DNA of 22,903 bases from Cylindrobasidium torrendii FP15055 ss-10. Its lineage: Eukaryota; Basidiomycota; Agaricomycetes; Agaricales; Physalacriaceae. Position 1 is the first letter of the stretch, and each line of letters begins with the position of its first letter. The position numbers and the translations under genes are program-made. The notes beneath the pieces were generated by a model. It searched no databases. It was not told where the DNA came from and saw only the letters and a program-made list of their open reading frames with translations. Positions 1 through 9,911 of the stretch are shown one piece after another. Location of the stretch: NCBI GenBank assembly GCA_000934385.1, contig KN880761.1, positions 1-22,903 of the forward strand. Reading direction: 5' to 3'.

Positions 1-3
1 AAG

Positions 4-444
4 GCCTCACGAGGCAGGCTCATGAGCGCGAGCGCTCCTAGCGCTCAGCGCCGAGCCCTGATCGAAGTATCACGTAGTAGCAACGGGCTGCGGGCAACCC
101 GACGGCGACATGTATTTGTGGGTGTCGGCCATCGAGAGAGGCTACCCCCGTCTATCTAATGAGTAAATTTCGATGCTGGTTTCAAAAATCTTTGGCCAAA
201 CACACGAACTTCAGAAGTGGGCAATCCCGACATACTCCGGCTCTGTTCGCCAGCCCTCACGAGCCTTACCCAAAGCTCACGAGGCTACGACTTTACGTCC
301 TAAGCTGGAGATAGCTGCCGAGCATCATGAGCGACCTCGCGAGGCCGTTGCAATCCTCGGGTGCTAATAAGGTAAATCATAAGGGCTCCTAGCTCGCCTC
401 GCAAGGCGTGATGAGGATTTTGGCCTCACAAGGCCTCACGACGG
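4..444. repeat. Cluster of GCCTCRCRAGGC near-palindromes
   Basis: Seven copies or near copies of a 12-base, nearly self-complementary motif lie at about 4-15, 254-265, 274-285, 334-345, 396-407, 423-434 and 433-444. The best copies read GCCTCACGAGGC, ACCTCGCGAGGC and GCCTCGCAAGGC. The last two overlap. Spacing is irregular, so this is not a tandem satellite. It could be the remnant of a non-autonomous transposable element or a lineage-specific dispersed repeat. I see no transposase and no target-site duplication. Confidence 0.6.
30..46. repeat. Short perfect hairpin GAGCGCT-CCT-AGCGCTC
   Basis: Two perfect 7-base arms (30-36 and 40-46) are separated by three bases. It sits within the repeat cluster at the left edge and is probably part of the same repeat. 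Confidence 0.5.
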
Positions 445-869
445 GGGTATGGGGCTTCCGACATACCGTCGAAAGCACAAACCTCTCTGCTCTTCCCTGG
501 TCTAAGTGGGTTGAACGGACGCTAGCAGCGGGCCATACCGATATGCGCATGTCATGTGCAAGTCAAACCAGATGCTCTCTCGAACGAGGAAGACCATCGG
601 ACATTGTTATATAAGCAAGCTTCTACGATAAAAATGTATTCCATTGGCATCAAGGGAAATCTCAAATAACGTATGCTTCTAACATTTCTGATGTATCCTC
701 CTTCCATGCTTTTGGGTTCAAGTTCGCAAAGGCGGGGCCAAGCCACAGTGGAGTGAGTAGTACCCATTTTTGGCCCGAACAGTGGGCTACATATAAAACG
801 CAGTTTGGGCTTCCGCTCCGTCTAGTTTTTTTCCCTCACTCATCTCTGCCACATCCATCGACTAGCATC

Positions 870-2563
870 ATGGCTGTTGTCCCTTCCTCGGAGTTGGATA
901 TGAGCTTGGGTGTGTGTTGCACCATACGCGCTAATATGGAGATTTACTCAAGTCTTTTGAAGGTGTTCTACTCATTGCCATATTCTGTGCGTGTTCTTCT
1001 CTCGTCTGAATCCCAAACCACCCCCTTACGCATCCTAGTCAATACGTATCTATATGGCTTGGGTGCGTCTCTCGTTCTAGCGCGGTCATGACAATTCCAA
1101 CGTATTTTCAGTCACCTATCAGTTCGCTCGCTACGTGACTATCAGTTAGCTCTCCCATTCGCACTGTGCTCCATTGCCTAACCATTTGGCAGAGTTCAAC
1201 GATCCTCTCTGGATGAAGTTAGCGACTCAGTCCCTCTATTGATTTGGATGCTGAACTCAGCACAGAGGATTCGTGTTAGCCATGTTCTTGTTGGACTCCG
1301 TTCATTCAGCAGCGTATGTATGTTCTCTCATCCAAACTGAACGGATCGCTCACGCCAAACGAATAGTATTATTTACATGGCGTATTACCTCTGGTACGTC
1401 GATCTGTGATAACCTTTGCACGTCGACATACTTACAGAGTTTCCAGTGTGTCTACGTACGGACAACCAGAGGCTCTTGGTTGTGAGTCCTACCGTCATTC
1501 CCGTCCTGTCCTTCACTCTAACACGCGTGGATTATAGTTGCACTCTGGCCTGTAAGGGTTTCACCGCCCGACGAAGCTTCTGGCTAAACATTCTCTTCAA
1601 CCCTGCAGTACCAATTCACGCCACTTTCTGTTGCCATCATCGCTCTCATGACGCATCTCTTCTTGACCAAGCGGTTCGTACTTCGTTGTCCCCACCCTGT
1701 CCATTGAACTAACTATACCCTCTTCAGGATCTACAGTCTAACGCAAAGCCTTTTGCTCGCTGGCGGCTTGCTCTTCCTTGCGTTTGCGACGTTCGGCGTT
1801 GGAATTGCAAGTGCGGCTCTTGCATGGACTATGCCGACGTGCGTGCCCAATGAACATATTGAAATGACATGGGTTGACCTTGTTTAGTCTACTCGAGCAA
1901 GCTGCCTTGGTGCCCCATGTTACGGCTTGGTTCGCCATGTCGTTTGCGATGGACTTCATCCTCGCTGGTACGTGGATTACACCCTGTCGGGCACCTGTCT
2001 AACTATGCGTCAAAGGTACCCTGATTTACACTCTCAGTAGATCACGGACAGGCATTGCTCGTACGGACACCCTATTGTTCAGGGTACGCTCCGAAAAGTC
2101 CGCTTTGACATTTAACCTCACACTCCGCTACTAGCTCATCAAAGGCGCCATCAACACAGGCTTGTTTGCCGCGATGTTCAACATGGGTGCTCTATTGAGT
2201 TTCCGATTTGGCCAAACGACGAACTTTGCCGCCTTCTTCGCCAACCCCATTGGGAGAGTGTACAGCAACACACTGTTGGCTTCGCTCTTGGATCGTGCGG
2301 AGATGCAAAACCTGCTCCGCGGGCCGGCTGGCCTGGAATCGAACAGTCGCTCGCACGTGAGTCGCTCTTGAATTCCTCTCGGTCCGTCGTGCTGACCACT
2401 GATGCAGACGGTGTCTGGTGGCTCATCGCGCCCACCCCGCCCACCAACCGACGCAGTGCCCATGCAGCCAATATACGTCAAGACGGAGGTGTTCGACGAC
2501 AGCGCACATCTCCCCAGCGACATGTACGGATCGAAAGGTGGCGACCTCAAAATGGAGGTTTGA
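870..2563 (+). CDS. DUF6534 seven-helix membrane protein
   Basis: Predicted integral membrane protein of 322 residues. Function is unknown; the family is abundant in Agaricomycetes. Exons by hand: 870-909, 963-986, 1039-1062, 1112-1144, 1193-1217, 1266-1313, 1367-1393, 1447-1478, 1538-1551, 1609-1673, 1728-1838, 1888-1967, 2016-2083, 2135-2356, 2408-2563; they sum to 969 bases. Family hallmarks appear in order: LGVLLIAIFFNTYLYGL as first helix, FNDPLWMK, LLDSVHSA, STYGQPEAL, then SRSRTGIARTDTLLF followed by INTGLFAAMFNMGALLSF, and finally YSNTLLASLLDR. About seven hydrophobic segments are followed by a soluble proline-rich tail of about 70 residues (SSRPPRPPTDAV). The length is typical. The start is the first ATG that gives the family's N-terminus. 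Exon borders between 1266 and 1551 are the least certain. Ten of the 15 exons are under 70 bases. Confidence 0.88.
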
Positions 2564-2971
2564 GGGAAAACATAAGCATATTTATCATCGCCCAGTAAGG
2601 CGCTTTGGCACACTGTCGTTTTTCGGCTTGTAGTCCTCCCCTTTGTATAACGGCGCGTCCCCTCCGCACCCAGCTGTATTCGAGGCTTTTGCATACCAGT
2701 TTTCCTTCGTTTTTGTAGATACGTACGAGCCTGGTTATCGTACTCACCGTGAAATTATAGCTTGGACATCTTTGACACTGCGTAGCCAACTTCATAGCTT
2801 CTCGAGCCTCGAGAACTTGAGTCTGGCTTGTTTATGAGAAGCAATGATCGCCGAGTGGCACCTCTCATCCAAGTAAGTGACCACCCTCAGGCAAGTTCAA
2901 TGTATGTTTCTACAATTTTGGTTTCGATTTAAGTGTACATTCGACTACCTAATAGCTAATCGCGTCCATGT
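2564..2971. other. Convergent intergenic region
   Basis: This lies between the 3' ends of the plus-strand DUF6534 gene and the minus-strand reductase, so it should hold both 3' untranslated regions and poly(A) sites. No gene is supported. The one notable element is a perfect palindrome TTCTCGAG-C-CTCGAGAA at 2799-2815. Its 8-base arms could fold in either transcript. Confidence 0.55.
2799..2815. repeat. Perfect palindrome with 8-base arms between convergent genes
   Basis: TTCTCGAG (2799-2806) and CTCGAGAA (2808-2815) flank a single C. It sits about 235 bases past the DUF6534 stop and 157 bases past the reductase stop on the other strand. A role in 3'-end formation is possible but unproven; fungal genes do not need hairpin terminators. 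Confidence 0.5.
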
Positions 2972-4264
2972 TTACTCAGGCTTGGGGTACGGCTGGGGCC
3001 AGTCCTCGAAGCCAAGGTATACCGCTGCAAAGAGCCTGTCAGATTTTGCCCGAATGCCACAAAGGATACAACTTACGCCATGGAGGTGTGATGAAGCGCT
3101 TCTGCTTTCCAGCGGCAGCGAGCCCATCGAGCTTGGCGACGTCCTCTGGGGTGAGCTTGGAAAGAGCCTCTTGTGCGCCCTTGAAGTTGGCGACAATGCG
3201 CGCAGGCGTGACCGACTTCGGGAGGATGACAATCTGCTTTGCAACTGGAACACACACCATGAGCAAGAAGAGCGCGGAAATCAAAGGAACCCGACATACG
3301 GAGGTATCCAAGAAGAACGTCAGCTGCTGAGAGCGAGTGCTTCTCCGAGATGGATACGATGTCCTCGTCTTTCAAGAGCGGAGAACCGGTCGAGCCTAGC
3401 GGTGAGTACGCCTGAGGGATAATGTTCTTGCTCTTGAGGTACGCCAGCAGCTTGTGCTGTGGGTTGAAGACGTGCAGCTCAAGCTGGTTCACAGCGGGCA
3501 CGATAGTGGCTGTCGGCAGGATCTTCTCAAGGTTGTACTCAGAGAAGTTGGAAACGCCAATGCTGCGAATTTTGCCTGATACTTGGTGAGTAAAATTTCC
3601 AGGGATTTAATTGGTCAGCTCACCCTTTGCGACGAGAGCTTCCAGCTGCTTCCAGGTGTCGGAGAGCTTCCACTCCTTGTCGACATCGCGAGTGCCGTCA
3701 GGAAGAGTGGGAATCATCGGGTGGTTACCATTTTGGTTTAAAGGTACAGGCCAGTGGATGAGGTACACTTGGGTGACATGAGCCATCTACACAGTGCTCG
3801 TGTTTCGAACGTACGATCAAGGTAGTCGACACCAAGGTTAGTCAAAGACTGGTCTAAGCATTCCTCGACCCGGCGGTGATATGTGCTCCAGAGCTTGCTG
3901 GTAATCTAAAGCTATGATTAGCGATGACTCCAGGTTCGAGAGTGTGTACATACGAAGATTTCTGAGCGTGGGACGCCAGACTTGCGAATACCCTCGCCAA
4001 CGTCCTTCTCGTTGCCGTATCCCCTGTGAAGGCGTCAGATGACGATATTTGCATGGATATACGTGTCGACTTACCATGCGCAATCAATGTGGCGATAGCC
4101 AGCCTCAAGGGCGCTGTGGACAGCGTTGACGACCTCCTCAGGCTTGGACTGCCAAGTGCCTATACCGAGGTCAGCCACAACATCGAGGATCGAATAGGCA
4201 GCATACCAAGGCCAATAAGAGGAATATCGTAGCCACTGCTCAATTTGATGGATGGTCCAGACAT
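2972..4264 (-). CDS. Aldo/keto reductase
   Basis: Predicted cytosolic NADPH-dependent reductase of carbonyl groups on sugars, sugar acids or glyceraldehyde, 314 residues, usual for the family. Exons on the minus strand: 4264-4207, 4159-4075, 4023-3954, 3905-3815, 3767-3624, 3575-3300, 3244-3077, 3024-2972; total 945 bases. The AKR catalytic tetrad is visible: D45 in YRHIDCA, Y50 in GYGNE, K75 in ITSKLW and H106 in YLIHWP. Other hallmarks are IGLGTWQS near the N-terminus, [26 protein letters not shown] and the cofactor-binding [11 protein letters not shown]. The tail TPPWP..GFEDW resembles glycerol dehydrogenase or galacturonate reductase-like AKRs. Substrate cannot be assigned. It lies downstream of, and on the same strand as, an MFS sugar transporter, which suggests a shared sugar pathway. 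A CCGG-rich palindrome lies about 60 bases upstream of the start. Confidence 0.93.
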
Positions 4265-4897
4265 GGTGGGAATAGCGGAATGAGAAAGAGCTTTGATCGA
4301 TGAGGTGCTTTATACCTTCGATAGACCGGGCCGGCCGGTCCGCTGCGGTACAATGCCCCGCGCTGACGCCTTGCGTTGCGCCGACACGACAGTAGTGATA
4401 ATAGGGTAGGATGGTGAGCCATTGACCGCACCACAATTTAACTATTCGTCCCACACATATTGTAATCATGATGAATCCACAGCCTCTCACATTCCAAAAA
4501 TCGAATGTTTGAGATGACATTCACCGTCCTTTACCGCGATGTATTCTGTATACAATACTGAAGAACGCCTGACTTCTGGACACACACTTGCTCTTCGTTG
4601 TCGCTAATCTTGTTGCAATCCCCACGGTCCGCCGGAATCATTATGCACACCACTGTGGGGAAGAAGCGGGGTACGGCAGAACAACTTTCGCGGACAATGG
4701 GCATCAATAGCACCGGCCTTCCTAATCTAGCGACACCCAGTTCGATAGGATCACTAATCTCAACAGTCGATTCCCCACATGTTAACCAAAATCGTGTGTT
4801 TTCATTGCGTACTCTTCACATGGCGGAGAAGATATAATAAGTAATGTACATGACCCGACGTCTCGAATCCCTGAGAGAAAAGACCAATGTTACTGCA
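4265..4897. other. Reductase promoter and transporter 3' region
   Basis: A tail-to-head spacer between two minus-strand genes. The right part (about 4810-4897) should hold the transporter's 3' untranslated region; it contains AT-rich GATATAATAAGTAA at 4829-4842, a possible poly(A)-directing stretch when read on the minus strand. The left part is the reductase promoter and holds the CCGG palindrome at 4324-4340. No coding region is convincing. Confidence 0.5.
4324..4340. promoter_or_regulatory. Candidate operator palindrome in reductase promoter
   Basis: GACCGGGCCGGCCGGTC has 6-base arms GACCGG and CCGGTC around GCCGG, 60 bases upstream of the reductase ATG. It resembles the longer palindrome upstream of the neighbouring transporter (7268-7288). 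CGG/CCG inverted triplets are the usual targets of fungal Zn2Cys6 regulators, so this is a candidate site by analogy only. Confidence 0.4.
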
Positions 4898-7012
4898 CTA
4901 CCGGTGGAAACTGGGTACTGTCTCTGTGTTCTCGATCTTCTCATCTGAGGCAGATTGCTTGTCGTCGCCGAACGCACGGGCGACGCCGGCCTCGATATGC
5001 GCCTCGGCTTGCTCGCCATCGAACAGTGCTGCGGTCTCCTCGAGCGTGCGGTTCTTGGTCTCGACAAGGACTACAGAATCCGTTAGTTCGTGACATTAGT
5101 GAGGATAGAGGGAAGGACGTACAGAACCAAAGGAACACAAACTCGAGCGCGATCCATCCGACGTAAACGATGAAGTACTTCCAAGTGATGGCATCGAGCG
5201 CAATGGGATTCACGTATTGGTTGAAAATGAGCGCGAGCGAGATCGTGAAGTTGAACACCGTAAGACCCTTGGCGCGAAGCGGGTAGGGGAGAATCTCAAC
5301 AGTGTATGAGACGATGAGAGGGGAGAACGCAATGCTACGAAAACGTTAGCACTTCTTCGAGGTTGTAGTAGAACTGGAGAGAACGTACTCGTAAGCAGCA
5401 TAGTACAGGAAAATGAACGCAATCGTCGCGTGTGCTGCAGCATCAATCTGCTTCTCTTGGAACACCGCAAAGCAGATGGTCTCGCAGGAAAAGAAGAGAA
5501 GCATTCCTCCCGTTGACCACAGGAAAAGTGGGCGACGTCCGAACTTATCACAAGTGAAAGCAGCGAGAAGGGCCCAGATCAAGTTCCAAATCGTTAGGAT
5601 GCCGTTGATGAGAAGCTATGGGTGGGATGCATTGAGATCATCATTCAAAGGGACGTTTGTCGGAGCGACGGACCTTCATGGTTGTATCCGTGATCCCAAG
5701 GAGATCAAGAATCTTGTTCAAGTAGTACGAGACAATGCCGTTCGCGGACCATTGGGAGAAGAACGCGATAGCGATGATGATGTTCATACGCTTGCGGTTT
5801 CCAGGTGTCTTGAAAAGCGCGAGCCAACCAACATTGGAAGCGATGTTCTTGTCAAAGTCGATGGCAGACTTAATCTCGTTGAATTCGTACTGGACTAGTG
5901 CGTCGTTCCTACAGGCAGCCATGAGAACTTGGGCATGCTACAGACGTGATTATACTCACTCATCGCCATCGGCATGGTAGTATGCAAGAGTCTTGAGCGC
6001 CTGGACGTCGCGGCCCTTGTTAATGAGCCAACGCGGTGATTCGGGGCAGAACCAGATGAGAATGATCTGTGCAACGGACGGCAGTGCCTGCAGGACAGAC
6101 GGAATTCTCCACGCCCATGTCGAAGGAATCTTGAACGTGCCAAACGTTGTCCACGCAGCTCTGTCGAAATTGAAACCCGTAAGAAACACGAATATCTAAC
6201 GAAAGACGACACTCACACAATGGCACCGGAATACCAGAGACCGTTGTATGTCGAAGTCAGAGGCGCGCGGTATGAGGGGTATGATATCTCTGTGACGAGC
6301 ATGGGCGCGGCATTGGCTGGAAAAACAACTAGGTCAGCTGAGCATCATACGCGCGCGGAGGGGCGACGGACCGGCAAAGGTCAGGCCAAATCCAATGAGG
6401 AAACTAGACGTAGGCACCCATTGTGAGTGAACTGCATGCTTAAAGACGGCTTGGTTGCGTACCGAGCACCAATGAACATTCCAACTGATTGCGAAGCGGT
6501 CTGGAGGGCAGTCGCAATGCACATAATGACCGCGCCAAGGAGAATGGCCATCCGACGACCAAGACCATCGGACACGTACGGCGCGAAGGGGTAGGCGGCG
6601 AGCGAGCCAATGTTCTATAGTCGACATGAGAATGTGTTGGTTCGACAAAGACAGGTTCCTACCTGAATGGCGTTCAACAGACCAAGCGTGCCTCCAGTTG
6701 GGTTTCCGAAGTATTTCGTCCACTGCGGGAGGGACTGTAGCCCGTTCATCATGCTACCATCGTAACCATTGGTGGAGGAAGTGATGACACTGAGCAACTA
6801 CAGTCAGAATACGTGAAAAAGGAAGAGATAGAAAGCGTACAGGAGGACAATCCATCCGTTGAGCGCGATGAGCCTGCATCAAAGGTGAGCTTCCGAAGTT
6901 GTTCACGACAGCGACGGGCATACCTCCGGTTGTTGTACCACTTCCTGTTAGGGTCAATGAGATGCTTGAAGCCTTCTTGGCCGCCGACTGTAGCGATAGC
7001 TCCTCCAGCCAT
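4898..7012 (-). CDS. MFS sugar transporter
   Basis: Predicted plasma-membrane sugar:proton symporter of the major facilitator superfamily, sugar porter family, close in style to fungal lactose permease-like or hexose transporters; 526 residues, usual length. Minus-strand exons: 7012-6924, 6873-6841, 6789-6663, 6614-6463, 6403-6372, 6316-6217, 6160-5960, 5908-5674, 5615-5389, 5334-5123, 5070-4898; total 1581 bases. Signatures in order: TSSTNGYDGSMMNGLQ after the first helix, DGLGRR in the loop after helix 2, PESPRWLI before the central loop, CDKFGRRP in the second half, and VETKNRTLEE after the last helix. The charged soluble C-terminus ends near DEKIENTE. The ATG gives the family's short cytosolic N-terminus (MAGGAIATVGGQEGF). 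The reductase lies downstream on the same strand. The transported sugar cannot be told from sequence. Confidence 0.94.
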
Positions 7013-7102
7013 TGATGAACAGGCGACACAACGACGAAAAACTGGTGTCGGGAGAGAAGCAGATGCAAAAGCTGCTAGTTTCCTGAGAAGCACAAGGTGC
7101 GG

Positions 7103-7111
7103 TATATATAT
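7103..7111 (-). promoter_or_regulatory. TATA box of the sugar transporter gene
   Basis: TATATATAT lies about 90 bases upstream of the transporter start codon on the minus strand, a normal distance for a fungal TATA element. No other gene start lies close by. Confidence 0.5.
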
Positions 7112-7267
7112 GTCGGGAGATTTCCTCTCATGCCCTGCAAATGTCTCCGCATCACCACTAGATGATTGAAGGTCCAGGGAATACAGTGGCACGCGATTTC
7201 CCCAGAGGTACACCGTAAGGTACGTGACCCCGCATTTCCCCATGGCACGCCGATTCCTCCATCTGTG

Positions 7268-7288
7268 CGACCCGGCCGGGCCGGGTCG
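7268..7288. promoter_or_regulatory. Perfect 21-base palindrome upstream of transporter
   Basis: Arms CGACCCGGCC and GGCCGGGTCG match perfectly around a single G. It is about 256 bases upstream of the transporter ATG and about 155 bases beyond its TATA box. A shorter relative lies in the reductase promoter (4324-4340). The symmetry and CCGG content fit a dimeric Zn2Cys6 factor site, which is inference. Confidence 0.45.
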
Positions 7289-8112
7289 TACCAAACAGAC
7301 GATTGAGCACCTCGAAGTCGGCGAGCCTTTTCTGCCTGGTCAAAGGTCGGCTTGTGTACCACACGCTCGTAACAAGTTCAAGAAGAGCATGGTTTCTTAC
7401 GCAGGTGCAGATGCATTGTAACTGCAGGTAGGCTTCGACGGACTTGAACAACCGGGAGGCCAGGGCAAGATGCGCCTCCGCGCGTGACCATCGCCAAGCG
7501 CTTGCTGCCCACCATTCCCGACCCAAGAGCCCTGCACGACCCACTACAGTGCAAGCATTTCCATTGTCAAAACTCCGTGGCGTCGTACACACAGGGGAAT
7601 GTCTTTGAGACTTGCAGCGCAAAACCCGCCGCATTTTTTTGGGATGGGACATCCATATCGTCTTGTTGTATATCGCTTGTACAGCTAGCCTCCGAGTATG
7701 CACCGGTAGCCAGGGAGGCGTTCTCGGTCCTCTCAAAGTTCGCCTGTTTCTCCGAGCTTTCGAGACTGAAACGAAGAGTACGAGGAGGAGTGGAGGATTG
7801 GTGGCGTTGACATCGTAGCTGCGCTAGCTATTTGTTTTCGAGCGAGGCAAACTCTGTGCCTAGTGGAATATCGAGAGTCGACTCGGGCTGAGTACCTTCG
7901 CAGATCGAGGTTATTGAGCAAAAGGCATGCGAGATTGTCTTGCGATAGCGCTGTAGTCGTGTTCGGATCTTGAACTGGCGTCGAGCAGCAAGGGCACAAC
8001 GATATGTCGACTTTTTCGGCCGGAATTCGATACAGATATCTGAACAGACCAGACCATTCAATTCGGCGTGAGCGCTCAATATTGAATATGCCCGAGAAGT
8101 GGACCTATAGAA

Positions 8113-8132
8113 GTTATCCACGGGTTATCCAC
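8113..8132. repeat. Direct repeat GTTATCCAC x2
   Basis: GTTATCCAC occurs at 8113-8121 and again at 8124-8132, a period of 11 bases. It abuts a hairpin at 8132-8148. Confidence 0.5.
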
Positions 8133-8151
8133 CTGAGGCAGCCTCAGGCCG
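8132..8151. repeat. Hairpin CCTGAGG-CAG-CCTCAGG and dispersed GAGGCAGC element
   Basis: Perfect 7-base arms (8132-8138 and 8142-8148) flank CAG. The core GAGGCAGCCTCAGGCCG nearly recurs at 10850-10865 as GAGGCAGCTCAGGCCG, and a looser relative, GAGGCAGGCTCATGAG, lies at 11-26. This suggests one dispersed GC-rich repeat family in this genome. Confidence 0.45.
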
Positions 8152-8760
8152 GCCGCAGGATCCATTGAGAAGCGCACACTGGGTGCCCGGTCATACACCA
8201 TTATGCACGCGCTTCACCCAGCTCGCAAAGGAAGGAAAGCATACACGATAATCGAAGGCAAAAAGTATCAAGAGTGAATCCAAGAGCACAACCTAATCCA
8301 ACTCAATGTGTAGAGGGGCTTCGCAATCACGACAACACATTCAAGTGAGGGAGAGAACACCCAAGTGAAAGTCCAGAGCAACAAATGATCACGGACCGAC
8401 CGCCGAGTCAGTGAACCAGGCGCGCAGGCGTGCAAGAGGTCAGCTGGTGGCGCAGCCGGCGGATCACTTTTTAGGTCCCGATGGGCCACACTTAGATTCC
8501 AATTGGATTTACTGCGGTGCTCTCTCTCTTGACTTACCTACCACCTTGTTCCTCTGCTTAATTTTTCAATTCTTTCAAGATTCATTGTACATTCGTCAAC
8601 CCGCTGCGAATCGCAAATAACGGCCTTCTCGAATCCGAAGAGTACAATATACAACGGCCCTAGTGTCCAAATGTCCAAATACAAGTAAAGTCCAAAGTTC
8701 ATGATGTCCGTAATTCATCCAGCAAAACAAACAAATCCTCGCTCCTCCCGTTCCCATCCG

Positions 8761-9554
8761 TCATAACTCGTTTCTCAGCGGCGAACGCATCATTTCCGCC
8801 ACATTCAACCTCTTGAATGCCATCGCCCGCATCCTGTACCCTCCATTCCTGCTTTGACCCAGGACTATCGCTTCATCGAACATCGACCGCAATTCTCTCG
8901 CCTGCTCCATCGTTGCTCCAAACTCCTTCTTCTGCTCTTGGTGATGTATGTTCGCCCGCGCCTTTATCAAGAACTGGCGCATGTCGTTGTGTCGTCGTGA
9001 AAAGTCTGCGTCGGCTGCTGTGCGCCGCTGGATTGTAACGAGCAGCCACCAGCCCTCGGGCGGAATCGTCGCATCGACCGCAAGTTTACGCCGTCTAAGC
9101 GTGCGTGGTGGGCAAGATGGTCTTTGGGTAGGGGAAGAGGGCTGGGGCGACGGAGCTCGGGTCGTGCAAGGGGTTCTGCGCCTCTCCTGACGTCCAATCC
9201 TTTCCATTCGAATGGCAGCTTTGTGGGCAGCGCGCTGGCGTTTTGTGCGCTCAATCTGGAACCGGGCGCGTTGGAGATGGATCGCAGGTGGGACCACGGG
9301 TGTTCTTGGTTCGATATATCTGCGCCGACAGCGTTTGCTCGGCGGTCCAGTATGCTCCACCAGCGAGAGTCTTCGCTTGAGACCGCGAGGGGGAAGGCAG
9401 CTGGGTGTGTCCGAGTCGCTGGGGGACCAGCCCAGAGGACTCGGGAATGCATGGGTAGGGGTCTCAACTTTGTTCATATCCTAAGCGATAGTCAGAACTA
9501 CCCTTGGACGAAAAAGCGAGTACGCACAAGTTGGAGGAGAGCATGGTCGGTCAT
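8761..9554 (-). CDS. Unrecognised basic protein, copy 1
   Basis: I do not recognise this 248-residue protein. Two exons are proposed: 9554-9528 (MTDHALLQL) and 9480-8761. The intron is GTGCGT..TTAG and the join reads LLQLDMNKVE. If the first exon is wrong, the ATG at 9477 gives 238 residues. The N-terminal half is proline- and arginine-rich with a bipartite-like basic patch (LKRRLSLVE and PSKRCRRRY, about residues 43-64), which hints at the nucleus. The region from about residue 80 to the end is charged and probably helical (FQIERTKRQRAAHKAA, then GWWLLVTIQRR). The C-terminus FKRLNVAEMMRSPLRNEL resembles that of the next minus-strand gene. The even charge pattern and family-like similarity argue for a real gene. 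There is no enzyme motif. Confidence 0.62.
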
Positions 9555-9911
9555 CGTCGCGCCCAGTGGATAGAAGTGTGGTCGTTAGCGGACTGTGTAT
9601 GGGCTCTAGGCGATAAGGGGCTCGCCAGGTAGGATGGTAGTGGTTGTGGTTTGAGCGTAGGCTGTGGATAGGGTCTCATTCGCTCGAAAATTGAGGTGTC
9701 GCACACGTGATCGCAATCGGAATGAGACTTATTATTCAGAGGTACAGTAAGATCCCAGCCTATCTACTGATTCGAACAATTTTCCGGAATATCCATGAAG
9801 TGTCCATGGCAGTTAGGTCAAAACATTGCCGTAGATGTTGCGAGCAACACTCGGACCACACACCGGTTCACATGGATTGAATACCTACGCGACGCAACAC
9901 ATGCATCTCAT
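9555..9911. other. Spacer between the two related small genes
   Basis: This should hold the promoter of copy 1 and the 3' end of copy 2, both on the minus strand. I see no TATA element I would trust and no coding region. Confidence 0.45.

Larger units (their letters stand above)
1..869. other. Repeat-rich spacer upstream of the DUF6534 gene
   Basis: No gene is supported here. Open frames are short and show no family resemblance. The first 450 bases carry several near-palindromic GC-rich 12-mers, listed separately. The last 100 bases hold a TATA-like ATATAAAA at about 790-797, roughly 75 bases before the DUF6534 start codon, followed by a pyrimidine-rich stretch (about 824-850). That arrangement fits a fungal core promoter for the gene that follows. 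Confidence 0.6.
7013..8760. other. Long spacer without a convincing gene
   Basis: The first few hundred bases are the transporter's promoter, with its TATA element and palindrome. Beyond that, the minus strand has a frame open for 192 codons (7736-7158), but it has no ATG at its start and no recognisable motif. A second open frame (8121-7828) also lacks an ATG. A minus-strand ATG at 7813 opens only 25 codons (MSTPPILHSSS..). This could hide an unrecognised or decayed gene with introns, but I cannot assemble one. Short repeats at 8113-8148 are listed separately. The 120 bases before 8760 should be the 3' region of the next minus-strand gene. Confidence 0.5.

Noticed and set aside
2131..2694. 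187-codon minus-strand open frame opposite the DUF6534 gene
   Set aside because: It lies opposite the last two DUF6534 exons, whose plus-strand protein matches a known family closely. The minus-strand product has no recognisable motif.
8967..9573. Long open frames in other phases overlapping the copy 1 gene
   Set aside because: The GC-rich sequence leaves several frames open. Only the chosen frame has a proper ATG, a clean intron and resemblance to the neighbouring gene.
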